Virus record (IMG/VR): IMGVR_UViG_3300000956_000034
Coordinates: 1-38,922 of that record
Reading direction: 5' to 3' (one strand)
DNA length: 38,922 nt
DNA from: a virus
In this document: positions 29,425 through 38,689 of the stretch, one piece after another
Layout of the letters: every line of letters starts with the position of its first letter
Position numbering within the stretch: position 1 is the stretch's first letter
Notes under the pieces: generated by a model
What the model saw: only the letters and a program-made list of their open reading frames with translations
Told to the model about the DNA's origin: nothing
The model's database searches: none
Translations under genes and position numbers: made by a program

Positions 29425-32247
29425 TCATCCGTCGTGCGGATCTTCCGTGTAACGCTCCTGCCATTCGGCCAGCAGTAAGACGGCCAGCCGATCATAAGAA
29501 ATGGTCGCTCCGTCGCTCAGTTGCGGACACACGGCATGGACTTCTTCTGCGATCATTCCAATCTGTTCCTGGCTGTCATCGGCCAGCAGTCGATAAAAGA
29601 TCGGCCGCAATTTGGATAGTAGCTCGCGGAGCTGCGACGGCTTGCCGGTCTCACGTTTCAGAGCGCGGCTAGACATGACATTAAAAGCCGGTGCATTGAC
29701 GGTATAGTCACTCTGCGCAACAGCGGCCGCCGTTCGATATATCAACCATTTCGCATCGAGCTGGAGGTGAATTCCACAGCTCGTACCGTTCGACATGAAT
29801 ATGGGATTGGCGCCGCCATCGACGATGGCCAGACCGTGATAGCCGTTGCTGGCACCGGAGATGAATGCCGATCCGTAATTGATGCCACCGCCCGCCGTGT
29901 TGAACGAGATAACGCGATTGAGTGCGGCGTTATCCCAGCGGTCACCGCGCAGCGCAGGCGCCTGCCACGTTGGCGCAGCACTCGCGCCGTTCGAACACAA
30001 CGCTTGGCCAGCGGAGCCGGCGCCGCCGGCAAGTAACCATTGACCGGTCGCATCGATGCGCAGTCGCTCGGTGAGCGCTGCATTCCCCGTCTTGAGATAG
30101 ATTGCACCACCCGTGCCGCTACTCGCGAGGCCGCCTTGTATCGTCGCATTGCCGCCTGCAAACGCGCCGCTCAACACGTTGCCGCCGCTGAGAATGGCAT
30201 GCCCGCCGCCCTGGTTGGCGACGGTCGCATTGGCGCCCATGAAATTCGCAGTGCCGCCCGCGCCGGTGGTCAGCGTTCCGGATTGAATAGTGATGTTGGG
30301 AGTGTTGGAACTCTGCGCGCCGCGAATCACGCCCGCGACCGACGCGCCGCCGATGGTCAGCGTGTTGTTTGTCGCGTCATAGGAAAGGTCCACGTCCGCC
30401 GCGAAGACGCCGGCGGCGTTGTATTGAATTTGCCCGTTTGAACCCGCCGCCGCCGCCGTCCCCGCTGCCCAGATCGGCGGCGATGCGCTGCCTTGTGAGG
30501 TGAGCACTTGCCCGCTCGTGCCGGGACTGCCGCCCACCTCCCACACGCCTGCGCCCGATATTTGTAATCTTGTGACATCGAATGTTCGCACGCGAAACGA
30601 ACCGCTGTTCGCAGTCGAGCTGGACTTGCCCGCTGCCAGCGTGATCCATCCCGCGGCGCCGGTGCCCGAGTCGCCGCCGTTGATAGTTACAGCACCGCCG
30701 ATGCCGGAGGTGAGACCATCGCCCGCGTAGATCAACGCATCGCCGCCGCCGTTGCCGGCGCCGACACCGTCGGCCGCGACGAGCTGAGCATAACCGCCGG
30801 TGCCGTTGATCGGATCGCCGCCGCGCAGGATGGCCGGGCCGCCGGTGCCGGTGCCGGCCGCCGTGCCGCCTTTGATGTTTAGCGCGCCGGCGCTCCCGGA
30901 GACGGCGGGCGTCAGCGTAATGGTCGAAGCGACCGTCGCGAGTCGCATTGTTTTCGTGGCGTTGTCCCAGGTGAGATCGGCGCTACCGGCAAACGCACCG
31001 GCATTGTTATATTGGATATTTGTATTTGCACCGCCAGGCACACCGCCACCGCCGCCGCTGCCGATCGGCGCATACAGCACATCGCCGCGCGCCTGCGTTA
31101 GGTACTGCGGGTGGTCATCGTCCGCGAGACCGGCCAGCGCGCCGTGATCCGATGCCGCGCCCGCGCCGATGTACGTCGTAAACGGATTGTCTATTTGCGT
31201 CGCGACCGCCGCGCCGCGCTGAAAAATGATCTTCGCGACAAAAACGGAATGCCAGTACTGCAAGTTAGCGGGGAGCGATGCCGGCAGCCCGATGGCCTGC
31301 GCCTGCGCAAGCGTGTAGTCCCCCTGCCCATACAGCAGTATCAAATTGCTATCCACATCACGGAACACCCAATGCACGCCGTATCGGTTGCTGCTGAGCG
31401 TGGCCAGCGCGCCGGTGCCATTGTCGTATTGCGTGTTATTCCATTGCGTCTGAGCGGGGACCGCCGTCCATCCACCGGCGCCGTTGCGGTGGTAGGTCTC
31501 GAATGTGTCACCGCTCGCGGTGTTGCGCGCGGACAAGGCATATTCATTTAACCCGCTGAACACCGTACCGGCCGTGTTGACGAGATTGCGCGCACCGGTT
31601 TCGGAGGTCGCAAGGCCCTGCACGTGATCGACGCCGCGCGCTAGAAACAAATAGCGCGACACGAGGCGCGAAACATTGCCGGCAGGCACGGTCCCCTGCG
31701 TCACCCAAACATTAGTGCCACTGCGCGCGACGCCGCCCAGCAGGGACCGGTCGTACCGATTCCCGAGGGTCGTTGTGAGTAGAACGATCGGCGTTCCCGC
31801 GTTGTAATCAATCAGCACGTACGTGAGTACGTTGTCGCCGATCGGCTGCGCAAGGACTTCGCTCCACGTGACGTCAACGACGGGTGCATTCGGATCATTC
31901 GCTGTTCGCAGGAACCCGGCACCCGCCGAAACGTTGACGGTCCCTCCTGCGCCGGCTGAAATGACGCCGCCGCTCAGAATGCTCGGCCCGGAGTTTTCAT
32001 CCTTGACCATGTACTGCGGGTGGTCACCGTCCAGCAGCCCGGTCAGTGCGCCGTGATCGCTCGTTCCGCCAGCGGGCCCTGGTTCGCCCGGTTCGCCCTG
32101 CGGCCCTGGCGGGCCTTGCGTGCCGGCAATGCCGGGGATGCCTTGCGGGCCGCGTAGCGTGTCCAAGACTGTCGTCGGCGGTTGCGGAATAACCGTCACG
32201 ATCGTTTGCGCGGGAGTCGTGACTACGCTGGTGACGCCGTTGGTCAT
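29425..32247 (-). CDS. Collagen-like tail fibre with S74 chaperone
   Basis: A 940-residue protein. The N-terminus includes a GPQGIPGIAGTQGPPGPQGE collagen-like G-X-Y stretch (about 33-60) and the fibre motif SDHGALTGLLDGDHPQY, which is repeated near residue 367 as SDHGALAGLADDDHPQY. The middle is a Gly/Ser/Thr/Ala beta-rich shaft with repeated NIQYNNAGAFAGSADLTWDN-like units. The C-terminus (about 865-940, SSRALKRETGKPSQLRELLS, IGMIAEEVHAVCP) is the peptidase S74 intramolecular chaperone, which trimerises and cleaves itself off. A host-recognition fibre, placed unusually among head-completion genes. Confidence 0.9.
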   Translation of the reverse strand: MTNGVTSVVTTPAQTIVTVIPQPPTTVLDTLRGPQGIPGIAGTQGPPGPQGEPGEPGPAGGTSDHGALTGLLDGDHPQYMVKDENSGPSILSGGVISAGAGGTVNVSAGAGFLRTANDPNAPVVDVTWSEVLAQPIGDNVLTYVLIDYNAGTPIVLLTTTLGNRYDRSLLGGVARSGTNVWVTQGTVPAGNVSRLVSRYLFLARGVDHVQGLATSETGARNLVNTAGTVFSGLNEYALSARNTASGDTFETYHRNGAGGWTAVPAQTQWNNTQYDNGTGALATLSSNRYGVHWVFRDVDSNLILLYGQGDYTLAQAQAIGLPASLPANLQYWHSVFVAKIIFQRGAAVATQIDNPFTTYIGAGAASDHGALAGLADDDHPQYLTQARGDVLYAPIGSGGGGGVPGGANTNIQYNNAGAFAGSADLTWDNATKTMRLATVASTITLTPAVSGSAGALNIKGGTAAGTGTGGPAILRGGDPINGTGGYAQLVAADGVGAGNGGGDALIYAGDGLTSGIGGAVTINGGDSGTGAAGWITLAAGKSSSTANSGSFRVRTFDVTRLQISGAGVWEVGGSPGTSGQVLTSQGSASPPIWAAGTAAAAGSNGQIQYNAAGVFAADVDLSYDATNNTLTIGGASVAGVIRGAQSSNTPNITIQSGTLTTGAGGTANFMGANATVANQGGGHAILSGGNVLSGAFAGGNATIQGGLASSGTGGAIYLKTGNAALTERLRIDATGQWLLAGGAGSAGQALCSNGASAAPTWQAPALRGDRWDNAALNRVISFNTAGGGINYGSAFISGASNGYHGLAIVDGGANPIFMSNGTSCGIHLQLDAKWLIYRTAAAVAQSDYTVNAPAFNVMSSRALKRETGKPSQLRELLSKLRPIFYRLLADDSQEQIGMIAEEVHAVCPQLSDGATISYDRLAVLLLAEWQERYTEDPHDG

Positions 32248-32612
32248 GGATCTCTCGTGGCTTCTGGCGATAGCGTCACGCCCCCTTGAACAAGCCGCGT
32301 GACTTCGACCCCGGTGACCATTTCGAGGTCGTATACTCCGGTCGCACCAACGAGCGCTTCGGTGTCTGCGGCGCTAATCTGTAAATCAATGCGGCCCGGC
32401 TCGGCGTCGGTCGTGAGCGCAATGCGACCGTTTTCTGTGGTGAGTTCCAACAGCAACGTGCCGCCGCCGTTGGCACCGGGCGCTCTAATTTTCATCCGTG
32501 CCGTGTATCCCGTGAGATCCACCGGCACGGGCGGCTCGCCGACTTGCCAGTACAGCGTGTGTTGCCACGTCGCGCCCTTCTCGATGTACAGCTCCAGCTT
32601 GCCGGCAGGCAT
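32244..32612 (-). CDS. BppU-like baseplate/fibre-adaptor protein
   Basis: A 122-residue protein: MPAGKLELYIEKGATWQHTL, GEPPVPVDLTGYTARMKIRA, LLELTTENGRIALTTDAEPG, DLEMVTGVEVTRLVQGGVTL. This beta-sandwich pattern (kG.t......w......p.dltgy.....ir......l...t......i.i......) is found in the N-terminal domain of BppU-like baseplate proteins. Directly coupled to the fibre gene, so it may attach the fibre to the virion. Confidence 0.65.
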   Translation of the reverse strand: MPAGKLELYIEKGATWQHTLYWQVGEPPVPVDLTGYTARMKIRAPGANGGGTLLLELTTENGRIALTTDAEPGRIDLQISAADTEALVGATGVYDLEMVTGVEVTRLVQGGVTLSPEATRDP

Positions 32613-32614
32613 CG

Positions 32615-32938
32615 CTACACCCCCAGCCCTAAGCGATACGGATACAAAAGATTTTCAACCGTTGGCAACGTGCTCGATATTGTTCCGATCACGATTGATT
32701 CGCGCTGGGACACGGGGTCGGCGACGTAGTACAGCACGGCCAACCGGATCGCCGCTGCATACGCGGCGGGGTCGATCACATCCGGCGGCGCGATCGGATC
32801 TAACAATTCCGTCAAGGAACGATTCAGATACGACGCGACGCGCGCCTCGGCGGCGTCGATGTAGAGCTGTAACAGCGCGTCCGATACTTCCGTTGTGATA
32901 TTGCAATGCTCGCGCGCCATCCCCAAAGAGATATACAT
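32615..32938 (-). CDS. Head-tail connector (gp6-like)
   Basis: A 107-residue protein: MYISLGMAREHCNITTEVSD, LLQLYIDAAEARVASYLNRS, and AYAAAIRLAVLYYVADP near the end. The (S)l..aR.h..i...dD..L..yi.aA...ve.yl.r.l helical pattern is the HK97 gp6/SPP1 gp15 connector, which binds under the portal. Confidence 0.85.
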   Translation of the reverse strand: MYISLGMAREHCNITTEVSDALLQLYIDAAEARVASYLNRSLTELLDPIAPPDVIDPAAYAAAIRLAVLYYVADPVSQRESIVIGTISSTLPTVENLLYPYRLGLGV

Positions 32939-32941
32939 TTG

Positions 32942-33220
32942 TTACTTTCGGCGTGTCGTCCGGTCCTCGGTATCGCTGCCAGTGGTCGTGGTGGTCTTCG
33001 TTGTCGGCGGCGGCTGCATCTTGTTTCTGTGCGCCGGCGATTCCTTTTCGTGCGTCTCTGCCGCTGGCGCATCGCTCGCATCATCGCCGCCCACGCTGAC
33101 CAATCCGCGCTTACTCCACGCGCGCGCTTCGGTCTCGCTCGCGTCCTCGATCTTCTGCCCTTTCTTTACCGAGCCGTGCTCGGTCGAATAAAACGGCCGT
33201 TTAGCTATAACGGTAGGCAT
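32942..33220 (-). CDS. Small hypothetical protein after the capsid gene
   Basis: A 92-residue protein. The ATG at 33220 follows AGAGGTG, while the GTG at 33229 is part of that ribosome binding site. The N-terminus (MPTVIAKRPFYSTEHGSVKK, GQKIEDASETEARAWSKRGL) is a compact domain common in small phage head proteins; the C-terminal half is a disordered Pro/Thr/Lys tail with PPPTTKTTTTTG. Confidence 0.65.
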   Translation of the reverse strand: MPTVIAKRPFYSTEHGSVKKGQKIEDASETEARAWSKRGLVSVGGDDASDAPAAETHEKESPAHRNKMQPPPTTKTTTTTGSDTEDRTTRRK

Positions 33221-33233
33221 GGTGAACACCTCT

Positions 33234-33258
33234 AAAAAAAGGGGGGCCTGCGCCCCCC
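33234..33258 (-). terminator. Intrinsic terminator after the capsid gene
   Basis: On the coding strand GGGGGGC-GCAG-GCCCCCC is followed by seven T. It would reduce transcription of the genes downstream of the highly expressed capsid gene, a usual device in tailed phages. Confidence 0.85.
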
Positions 33259-33282
33259 GTCACTCAACCTTGGCAATGTTTG

Positions 33283-34542
33283 TTACGGAATCACGACGGT
33301 AAACACGCCGGTCACGAACGCGAGCGGCACGTAGATTGCGAGCACCAATCTTTCCTCGGCGCGGATCGTGATCATATTTTTGATGAAATTGTCGCGGTCT
33401 TCCGAGCTAAGCAGCACGTTCGCATCCTCGCGGTCGAGGATTTGCGCGCCCGTGCGGAACGGCCCGACGAGGAAATTATCAATGGGCATCGCGACGGATT
33501 CCACGACAGGCTTACCCCACAGCGTTGCGCCCATTTCGCTCGCGGCGGTCGTGAACAAATAACGGCCCTGGCTATCCTTCTGCAGTTCGATGGACGCCCA
33601 GTCCGCGGGGTTGAGTACGATGCCCGTCGGGACGTGGTTAGTGAGTTGAGATTGCAGCAACGCCAGCCGCAACATATCCACCTTTGTGACGGGCGCCGGA
33701 ATCGTGATCGGTGCGGTGTAATCCGCCGCGACCGTCATGAGCCCTTCGAGGTCGTTCCCCGTACCGGAACCAGTGAGCAACTGCCGATCCTCGACTTCCG
33801 CCAGTCCCGATAACAGCACTTCATTGATGTAACTTTGTAAGTAGGGCACATCGTCCATGATTTGTTTGCTAGCGGGAATCCAGTGCGCCAACGTTTTCAC
33901 GCCCGCAGTGACTTCCTCGAACGTCACCGTCGATTCCGGCTTCTGTCCGGCCTCCGGCACGGAGGCCGCGTTATTCGTGCGTGACAGCTCGCGCGGGTAG
34001 ATGATCGCGTTCGAGGACGTACGGCCCGGTGCAATCAGACTTCGCACGCGTGCCGGATACGGCGGCGGCGAGACTAACGGCAATCGCGCCGGCGCGACGA
34101 GCACACCACCGGCGCCCGGCGTGATGCTTGTGATGGCCTTGACTGCAACGCGCGCCTTGCCGGCCATGCCGCCGCGCGTCCACAGTCGGAAATCCTCGCT
34201 ATCTGTTACCTGCTGGCCGACGCTCGGCGGCGGCGCATTGTCGGCGCCGTCGTGGATGCCCTTGACGATTTTCTGTTCCACTTCGCTCAGTCGTGCCTGG
34301 AGTTCCGTTTGTTTGATCAGCAGTTTATCCACCGCGTCCTTGGTCCCGCGCGACAGCTCGCCGGTTTCGCGAATCTGGTTTTGCGCATCGACCGCGAAAC
34401 GTTTGATTTCGGCCGTCGTGGATTTGTACTCCGCTAATACTTGCTGCAGTTCCTCGTGCGGCGTCGGCTGTGCGCCGCCGGCTTCTTTGACGCGCAGTAA
34501 GCCGCGCGCGGCGCGCATCGCGCCCGCTGAATCCGTGTTCAT
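33283..34542 (-). CDS. HK97-type major capsid protein
   Basis: A 419-residue protein. Residues 1-110 form a helical delta/scaffold domain (LQQVLAEYKSTTAEIKRFAV, VDKLLIKQTELQARLSEVEQ), probably removed by the protease encoded upstream. The rest is the HK97 fold, with RSLIAPGRTSSNAIIYPREL, VPEAGQKPESTVTFEEVTAG, LAHWIPASKQIMDDVPYLQS, GIVLNPADWASIELQKDSQG and LWGKPVVESVAMPIDNFLVG. GAGGG before the ATG at 34542 fixes the start. It builds the icosahedral shell. Confidence 0.95.
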   Translation of the reverse strand: MNTDSAGAMRAARGLLRVKEAGGAQPTPHEELQQVLAEYKSTTAEIKRFAVDAQNQIRETGELSRGTKDAVDKLLIKQTELQARLSEVEQKIVKGIHDGADNAPPPSVGQQVTDSEDFRLWTRGGMAGKARVAVKAITSITPGAGGVLVAPARLPLVSPPPYPARVRSLIAPGRTSSNAIIYPRELSRTNNAASVPEAGQKPESTVTFEEVTAGVKTLAHWIPASKQIMDDVPYLQSYINEVLLSGLAEVEDRQLLTGSGTGNDLEGLMTVAADYTAPITIPAPVTKVDMLRLALLQSQLTNHVPTGIVLNPADWASIELQKDSQGRYLFTTAASEMGATLWGKPVVESVAMPIDNFLVGPFRTGAQILDREDANVLLSSEDRDNFIKNMITIRAEERLVLAIYVPLAFVTGVFTVVIP

Positions 34543-34555
34543 TGATGTTCCCTCG

Positions 34556-35263
34556 CTAAAACGTTGGTAGTACGAATCCGCCATCGTCGCGGGCGGACCG
34601 AATGAATTCGCCGAACATCCCGCCGTCGCCCAAGTCCCCTCGGTGCGATAGCAGCGATCGGAAACCGCGCGCGGCGATCGCGGCGGCTTCCACACGTGAG
34701 AAGCCCAGCTCCCGCTGTGCTTGCTCGAATTCTCGGAGGCTCGGCAATCCACCGTGCGCCAGCTTTGAGCGCACGGCATCGATGCGCGCCTCATCATTGG
34801 CCGGGAATGTCACGACGGACACTTCGCGTAGATCAACTTTGGTCAGCGTGAGTATCCGGTCCTTTTCGTTCCAACTTTCACCTTCGACGTAATAGCCGAT
34901 GGATAGACCAGATACGATGCTTCTTTTCATCGTCGCGTAGGCGATCGCGGCCTGCGGGATCTCGTCTTTCAGCAGGTAGCCGCGAACATACAAACCGCGC
35001 TCATCCTCCATCAGCTCGTCATACCCGCCGATCGGCTCCGAGACTTGGTGATGCCATAGCGCGGGCAACGTGCGGCCGGCGGCTTTGATCGCGGCGAGCG
35101 ATTCGGTGAACGCACCGGGCGCGACGACTTCGCGGTAACTGTCGACCACACCAAACACGGAGGCATAACCGGTGAACACGCCCTCGCCGGTCATTTCTTC
35201 CAGCTTGAATTGCATGTCGGTCGCGCGGTAACGCCGCGTCCCGCCGTCCTTCTGGTTGATCAT
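34556..35263 (-). CDS. Prohead protease (HK97 gp4-like, S78)
   Basis: A 235-residue protein. FKLEEMTGEGVFTGYASVFG opens the fold; LPALWHHQVSEPIGGY (His at about 70) and MKRSIVSGLSIGYYVEG (Ser near 117) hold the catalytic residues; LREVSVVTFPANDEARI closes the core. It cleaves the scaffold part of the capsid protein during maturation. The C-terminal 60 residues are an extension rich in R, G and F. Confidence 0.93.
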   Translation of the reverse strand: MINQKDGGTRRYRATDMQFKLEEMTGEGVFTGYASVFGVVDSYREVVAPGAFTESLAAIKAAGRTLPALWHHQVSEPIGGYDELMEDERGLYVRGYLLKDEIPQAAIAYATMKRSIVSGLSIGYYVEGESWNEKDRILTLTKVDLREVSVVTFPANDEARIDAVRSKLAHGGLPSLREFEQAQRELGFSRVEAAAIAARGFRSLLSHRGDLGDGGMFGEFIRSARDDGGFVLPTF

Positions 35264-36546
35264 CGGTTGCGCTCCATGAATGCCGCGAGCGCATCTCGTA
35301 ACTTCGCGCTTGCGGGTTCTGAATCATTCGCCAATTGATCGATTGCAATCAGATTGCTTTGTACGGTCAGCACATCGGCGCCTTCCATCGCGGGGCGATT
35401 CTCCAGCGCGCGCACTTCGTTTCGCGTCATCCAGCCGTTTTGCAACGCTTGGGAATAGAACGATGCGCGCCCCGCGCTGTCGGAGCGCATCAGTCCATCA
35501 ATCGAGAATTCCGCGAAATACGTCAGCCGCTCGGCGGGCGTGAGCAAACATCGCTTGATGGCCTGCTCGATGCGCGTCAGCCACGGGCGCAGTGAGAACG
35601 TGAGAAATCCGATCATCTGTTGCTCGATCCCGGAACCCCACGACGTACTCTTTTCCGAATGCCCGACCATGAACGGCGGCACCCGGAACCAGCGGCAGAT
35701 CTCCTCCACACTGAATGCGCGCGTCTCTAACAGCTGCGCGTCTTCCGGCTTAATGGTGAGCTGGTCGTAGCGCATGCCGGATTCCGCGACGAAGGTTTTG
35801 CCCGCGTTCGCAGCGCCGGTGAAGCTCTCCATGCTTGCGCGCAGTAGATCGCGTTGCGTGGTCGACAGCACTTTGTCGACGTAAAGAACGCCGCTCGCCT
35901 GCATGCCATTTGAAAATATCCGTCCGGCGGAATATTCCGCCGCCATCGCCGCGCCAAACACGTTGGCCCCGTATGCGACCGCAGACAAACCAAATTGACC
36001 GTCAACGCTGAACGCCGGGATGTGAAATAAGCGTTCTTCCGGGATCACGCGCCGCGCGTTGCTGTGCTCAACATAGGTCCACTCGATGCGGCCATTCGGG
36101 AGCCGGCGCCGCAGGATTCGATCCGGCAATAGAAATCGAAGCGCTACCACCGTATCCCCTGACATGAGTTTCTCTGCGGTGCCGTCGCCCCAGAGCAGCA
36201 TTGCCGACATCATGCATTCCCAAAACTGCGCCGCTGTCATATCGCCATTTGGTTGCGAATGGAGCAACTGATACAGATTGTGATTACGCGCCGGCTCGCG
36301 TTCAGACTCGCCGACGCGCTGATAAAACTGGCACGGCAATGTTGAGATGGTTTCGGCCAGCAATCGCACGCATGCCCAGACGGTGGATAGCTGCAGCGCC
36401 TTATCGACCGTGACGTACTGCCCGGACGTGGAGCTGTTGCCCACACTCTGCCAGTACGATGGATCGCTTACCGTGAGCGGCGCGACGCCGAGCCAGCGTG
36501 CGAGTGCTGACTTCACTCGCCCCGGTCTCGTCGCTGGCGCGTTCAT
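35260..36546 (-). CDS. Portal protein (HK97 family)
   Basis: A 428-residue protein: VDKALQLSTVWACVRLLAET, ISTLPCQFYQR, RNHNLYQLLHSQPNGDMTAA, QFWECMMSAMLLWGDG, the crown helix and the clip, then PFMVGHSEKSTSWGSGIEQQ and FSIDGLMRSDSAGRASFYSQ, LQNGWMTRNEVRALENRPAM. These are characteristic blocks of HK97 gp3-type portals. It forms the dodecameric DNA entry ring and docks the terminase. Coupled by four-base overlaps to its neighbours. Confidence 0.95.
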   Translation of the reverse strand: MNAPATRPGRVKSALARWLGVAPLTVSDPSYWQSVGNSSTSGQYVTVDKALQLSTVWACVRLLAETISTLPCQFYQRVGESEREPARNHNLYQLLHSQPNGDMTAAQFWECMMSAMLLWGDGTAEKLMSGDTVVALRFLLPDRILRRRLPNGRIEWTYVEHSNARRVIPEERLFHIPAFSVDGQFGLSAVAYGANVFGAAMAAEYSAGRIFSNGMQASGVLYVDKVLSTTQRDLLRASMESFTGAANAGKTFVAESGMRYDQLTIKPEDAQLLETRAFSVEEICRWFRVPPFMVGHSEKSTSWGSGIEQQMIGFLTFSLRPWLTRIEQAIKRCLLTPAERLTYFAEFSIDGLMRSDSAGRASFYSQALQNGWMTRNEVRALENRPAMEGADVLTVQSNLIAIDQLANDSEPASAKLRDALAAFMERNR

Positions 36547-38258
36547 GCGACGATCGGATTACTCAGGAAGCCTGCAACGTCACCGCCGTCGTGACTGGCA
36601 GCCAGCCCGAAGGCCATCAACAGCGCGACCATGGAATCGATCTTGTCGGCTGATCGTTTCTTGTCCGGTTTCATGTTGAGGTTTCCGTCCGAGATCGCGA
36701 TCAGATTCGACGCGCACCACTGCAGCACGGGATCGGCGCCATGGCGCAGTGATCCCACCATGTAAGCGTGTTCCAATGTTCTCATCGCGGGACTGTAGTT
36801 CCGCATCGTCTGCGCGAACTGAAACAACGGCACGCCGTTCGCTTGCAGATCCGATGCAAACTTGTGCGCGCCCCACGGGTCGTATGCGACCGCGCGCGGC
36901 GTGAAGCGTTCGCAATCGGCCAGGATGCGCGCCTCGACGACGCCAAAATCGGTGCAGTTGCCTTCCGTCATTTCGATATGCCCGGATTGAACCCAAGAAA
37001 CATACGGCGCGGTGCCACGCTCGGTACGCGCGCGAACGGCATCGCGCGGTACCCATTGCCGCCCCCACGTGTAGAACGTTTCATCTTTGAGCCACAGCAG
37101 CCGCCATGCCGTTAGGTCCTCATTCGAGGCCAGATCAAACGCCGCCCAGCAGGGGCAGCCGGCCAATTCATCCAACGGCACGGCGCCCGCACACTTGCGC
37201 CAGCGCGTCAGATTGATCCAGCCGCGCGCCGTCTCGCTGCGTCGGTTCAGCCTTTTGATTCTGAATTCAGCGTGCGCGCCGGGCTTCTGTTGCGCGTCGA
37301 TCGCTTCGCGGGCGATGGCGGCGCCGAGCTGAGGACTCGACGGCATCAATGGATTTGCTTTGATCCACGACGATTCGTTGAAATCGTCATCGTCATCATC
37401 GACGCTAAAGATACATGCCAAGTAGTGGTCCGCTTCTACGATGCCGCTCAACACGTGTTGAGCAAAGTTCCGTTCCTCCGCCCACGGCCCCGGCGATTCA
37501 TAGCCCTCGGTCGTGGTAAAGAGGAACAACGGATTTGGCCGCGCACCGGCCGCGCTGACTAACACATTCCGAAGATCGTGCGTCTTATGCGCGTGCAGCT
37601 CATCGAACACGAACGCGGACGGGTTCAATCCGTCCTGCGAGCTGGCCTTCGCGTTGATCGGCTTGAACACGCCGCCGACTTCATAGCGCGCAATGGAATT
37701 CGCGAATGTTTCCAGATCAAAGGCAGCGCGCAGACCGGATAACTGATCGACCATCCGCCGCGCGATCTGCCACACGATGCGTGCTTGCGCGCCGGTGGTC
37801 GCGGCGGAATATATCTGCGGGCCGCGCTCTGGCTCGCAACACAAAACATACAGCAGGATTGCTGCCGCCAATGTGGACTTGGCATTCTTGCGCGCCACGC
37901 ACAGCAGTGCATAGGTGAAGCGTCGACCGCCGTCGTGATTGCGGAAACCGAACAACGCGACGAGAAAAAATATCTGGAACGGCTGCAGACAGATCGTCGC
38001 GCTGCTCCATGTTCCTTCGACGTGCGGCAGTTGCTCAATGAACTTGCATGCATGATTCGCACGCGCCGCGCTGAATAGATACGGCGCGCGCTTGCGCTGC
38101 GCGAGTCTCAAGTCCTTTAAAAACCGTCTCGAGCAGAGCCGAATCCATTCGCCGCTATGTCGGTGCTTTCGATCGGCTATCGCGTCCTCGGCGAACGCAA
38201 TCGCGATCATCACATAGTCAGTCGTCGTCGTTGATCGACTTGAGATCGTCAAAGACAT
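36543..38258 (-). CDS. terL: Terminase large subunit
   Basis: A 571-residue packaging motor. The ATPase has a Walker A variant ARKNAKST (about 121-128) and Walker B FVFDELHAH (D-E, near 217-225), followed by the coupling motif LFTTTEGYESPG. The C-terminal RNase H-like nuclease shows the acidic residues in AAFDLASNEDLTAW, AVAYDPWGAHKFASDL and ADKIDSMVALLMA. R-K-N-x-K-S/T fits TerL proteins paired with P27 small subunits. A start at 38210 (GTG-ATG just after the TerS stop) is also possible. Confidence 0.95.
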   Translation of the reverse strand: MSLTISSRSTTTTDYVMIAIAFAEDAIADRKHRHSGEWIRLCSRRFLKDLRLAQRKRAPYLFSAARANHACKFIEQLPHVEGTWSSATICLQPFQIFFLVALFGFRNHDGGRRFTYALLCVARKNAKSTLAAAILLYVLCCEPERGPQIYSAATTGAQARIVWQIARRMVDQLSGLRAAFDLETFANSIARYEVGGVFKPINAKASSQDGLNPSAFVFDELHAHKTHDLRNVLVSAAGARPNPLFLFTTTEGYESPGPWAEERNFAQHVLSGIVEADHYLACIFSVDDDDDDFNESSWIKANPLMPSSPQLGAAIAREAIDAQQKPGAHAEFRIKRLNRRSETARGWINLTRWRKCAGAVPLDELAGCPCWAAFDLASNEDLTAWRLLWLKDETFYTWGRQWVPRDAVRARTERGTAPYVSWVQSGHIEMTEGNCTDFGVVEARILADCERFTPRAVAYDPWGAHKFASDLQANGVPLFQFAQTMRNYSPAMRTLEHAYMVGSLRHGADPVLQWCASNLIAISDGNLNMKPDKKRSADKIDSMVALLMAFGLAASHDGGDVAGFLSNPIVA

Positions 38259-38685
38259 TGGCGCTGCGCGTCCGTTCCAATCTCACACGCGTGCGCGACG
38301 AGGGCGTGAACCCCATTTCGGACGCGGCCTTCAACATGATCAACGCTTGTTTGTTTTGTATCGCTAGAAACGGGTTTTGTATCCAAGCGCCATTTTCGCC
38401 GACGCGCACGAGCGCGCCGTGCTTCGCAACTTTCTGCGAGGCGGCGCGGTGCAGGTCTTCGGCGACCACCCAGATACTCAAGATTGATTGATCTAAATTC
38501 TTGAGCAAACCTTGCGGAGCATTCGCGATCGCGAAGCGCCAACCGTCTTGCTGGCTGTCCGTCATCCAGCTCGGCGCGTCGGTCAGGTCGCCGGTCGGTT
38601 GAGGCTCGCTGTCGTTGAGCGGTCGGTGCCCGGCGTTGCCATCCAGGACCCGAAGGAAAGTCGGCTTAGGTTTACGGCCGCGCAC
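38218..38685 (-). CDS. terS: Terminase small subunit (P27 family)
   Basis: A 155-residue protein. The GTG at 38685 is chosen because it gives the canonical MRGRKPKPTFLRVLDGNAGH opening and has GAGGA upstream; the GTG at 38700 has no such site. Further on, APSWMTDSQQDGWRFAIANA and IWVVAEDLHRAASQKVAKHG and AIQNKQALIMLKAASEMGFT, PSSRTR complete the P27 signature. It recognises phage DNA and starts packaging. Confidence 0.93.
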   Translation of the reverse strand: MRGRKPKPTFLRVLDGNAGHRPLNDSEPQPTGDLTDAPSWMTDSQQDGWRFAIANAPQGLLKNLDQSILSIWVVAEDLHRAASQKVAKHGALVRVGENGAWIQNPFLAIQNKQALIMLKAASEMGFTPSSRTRVRLERTRSANVFDDLKSINDDD

Positions 38686-38689
38686 GGAA

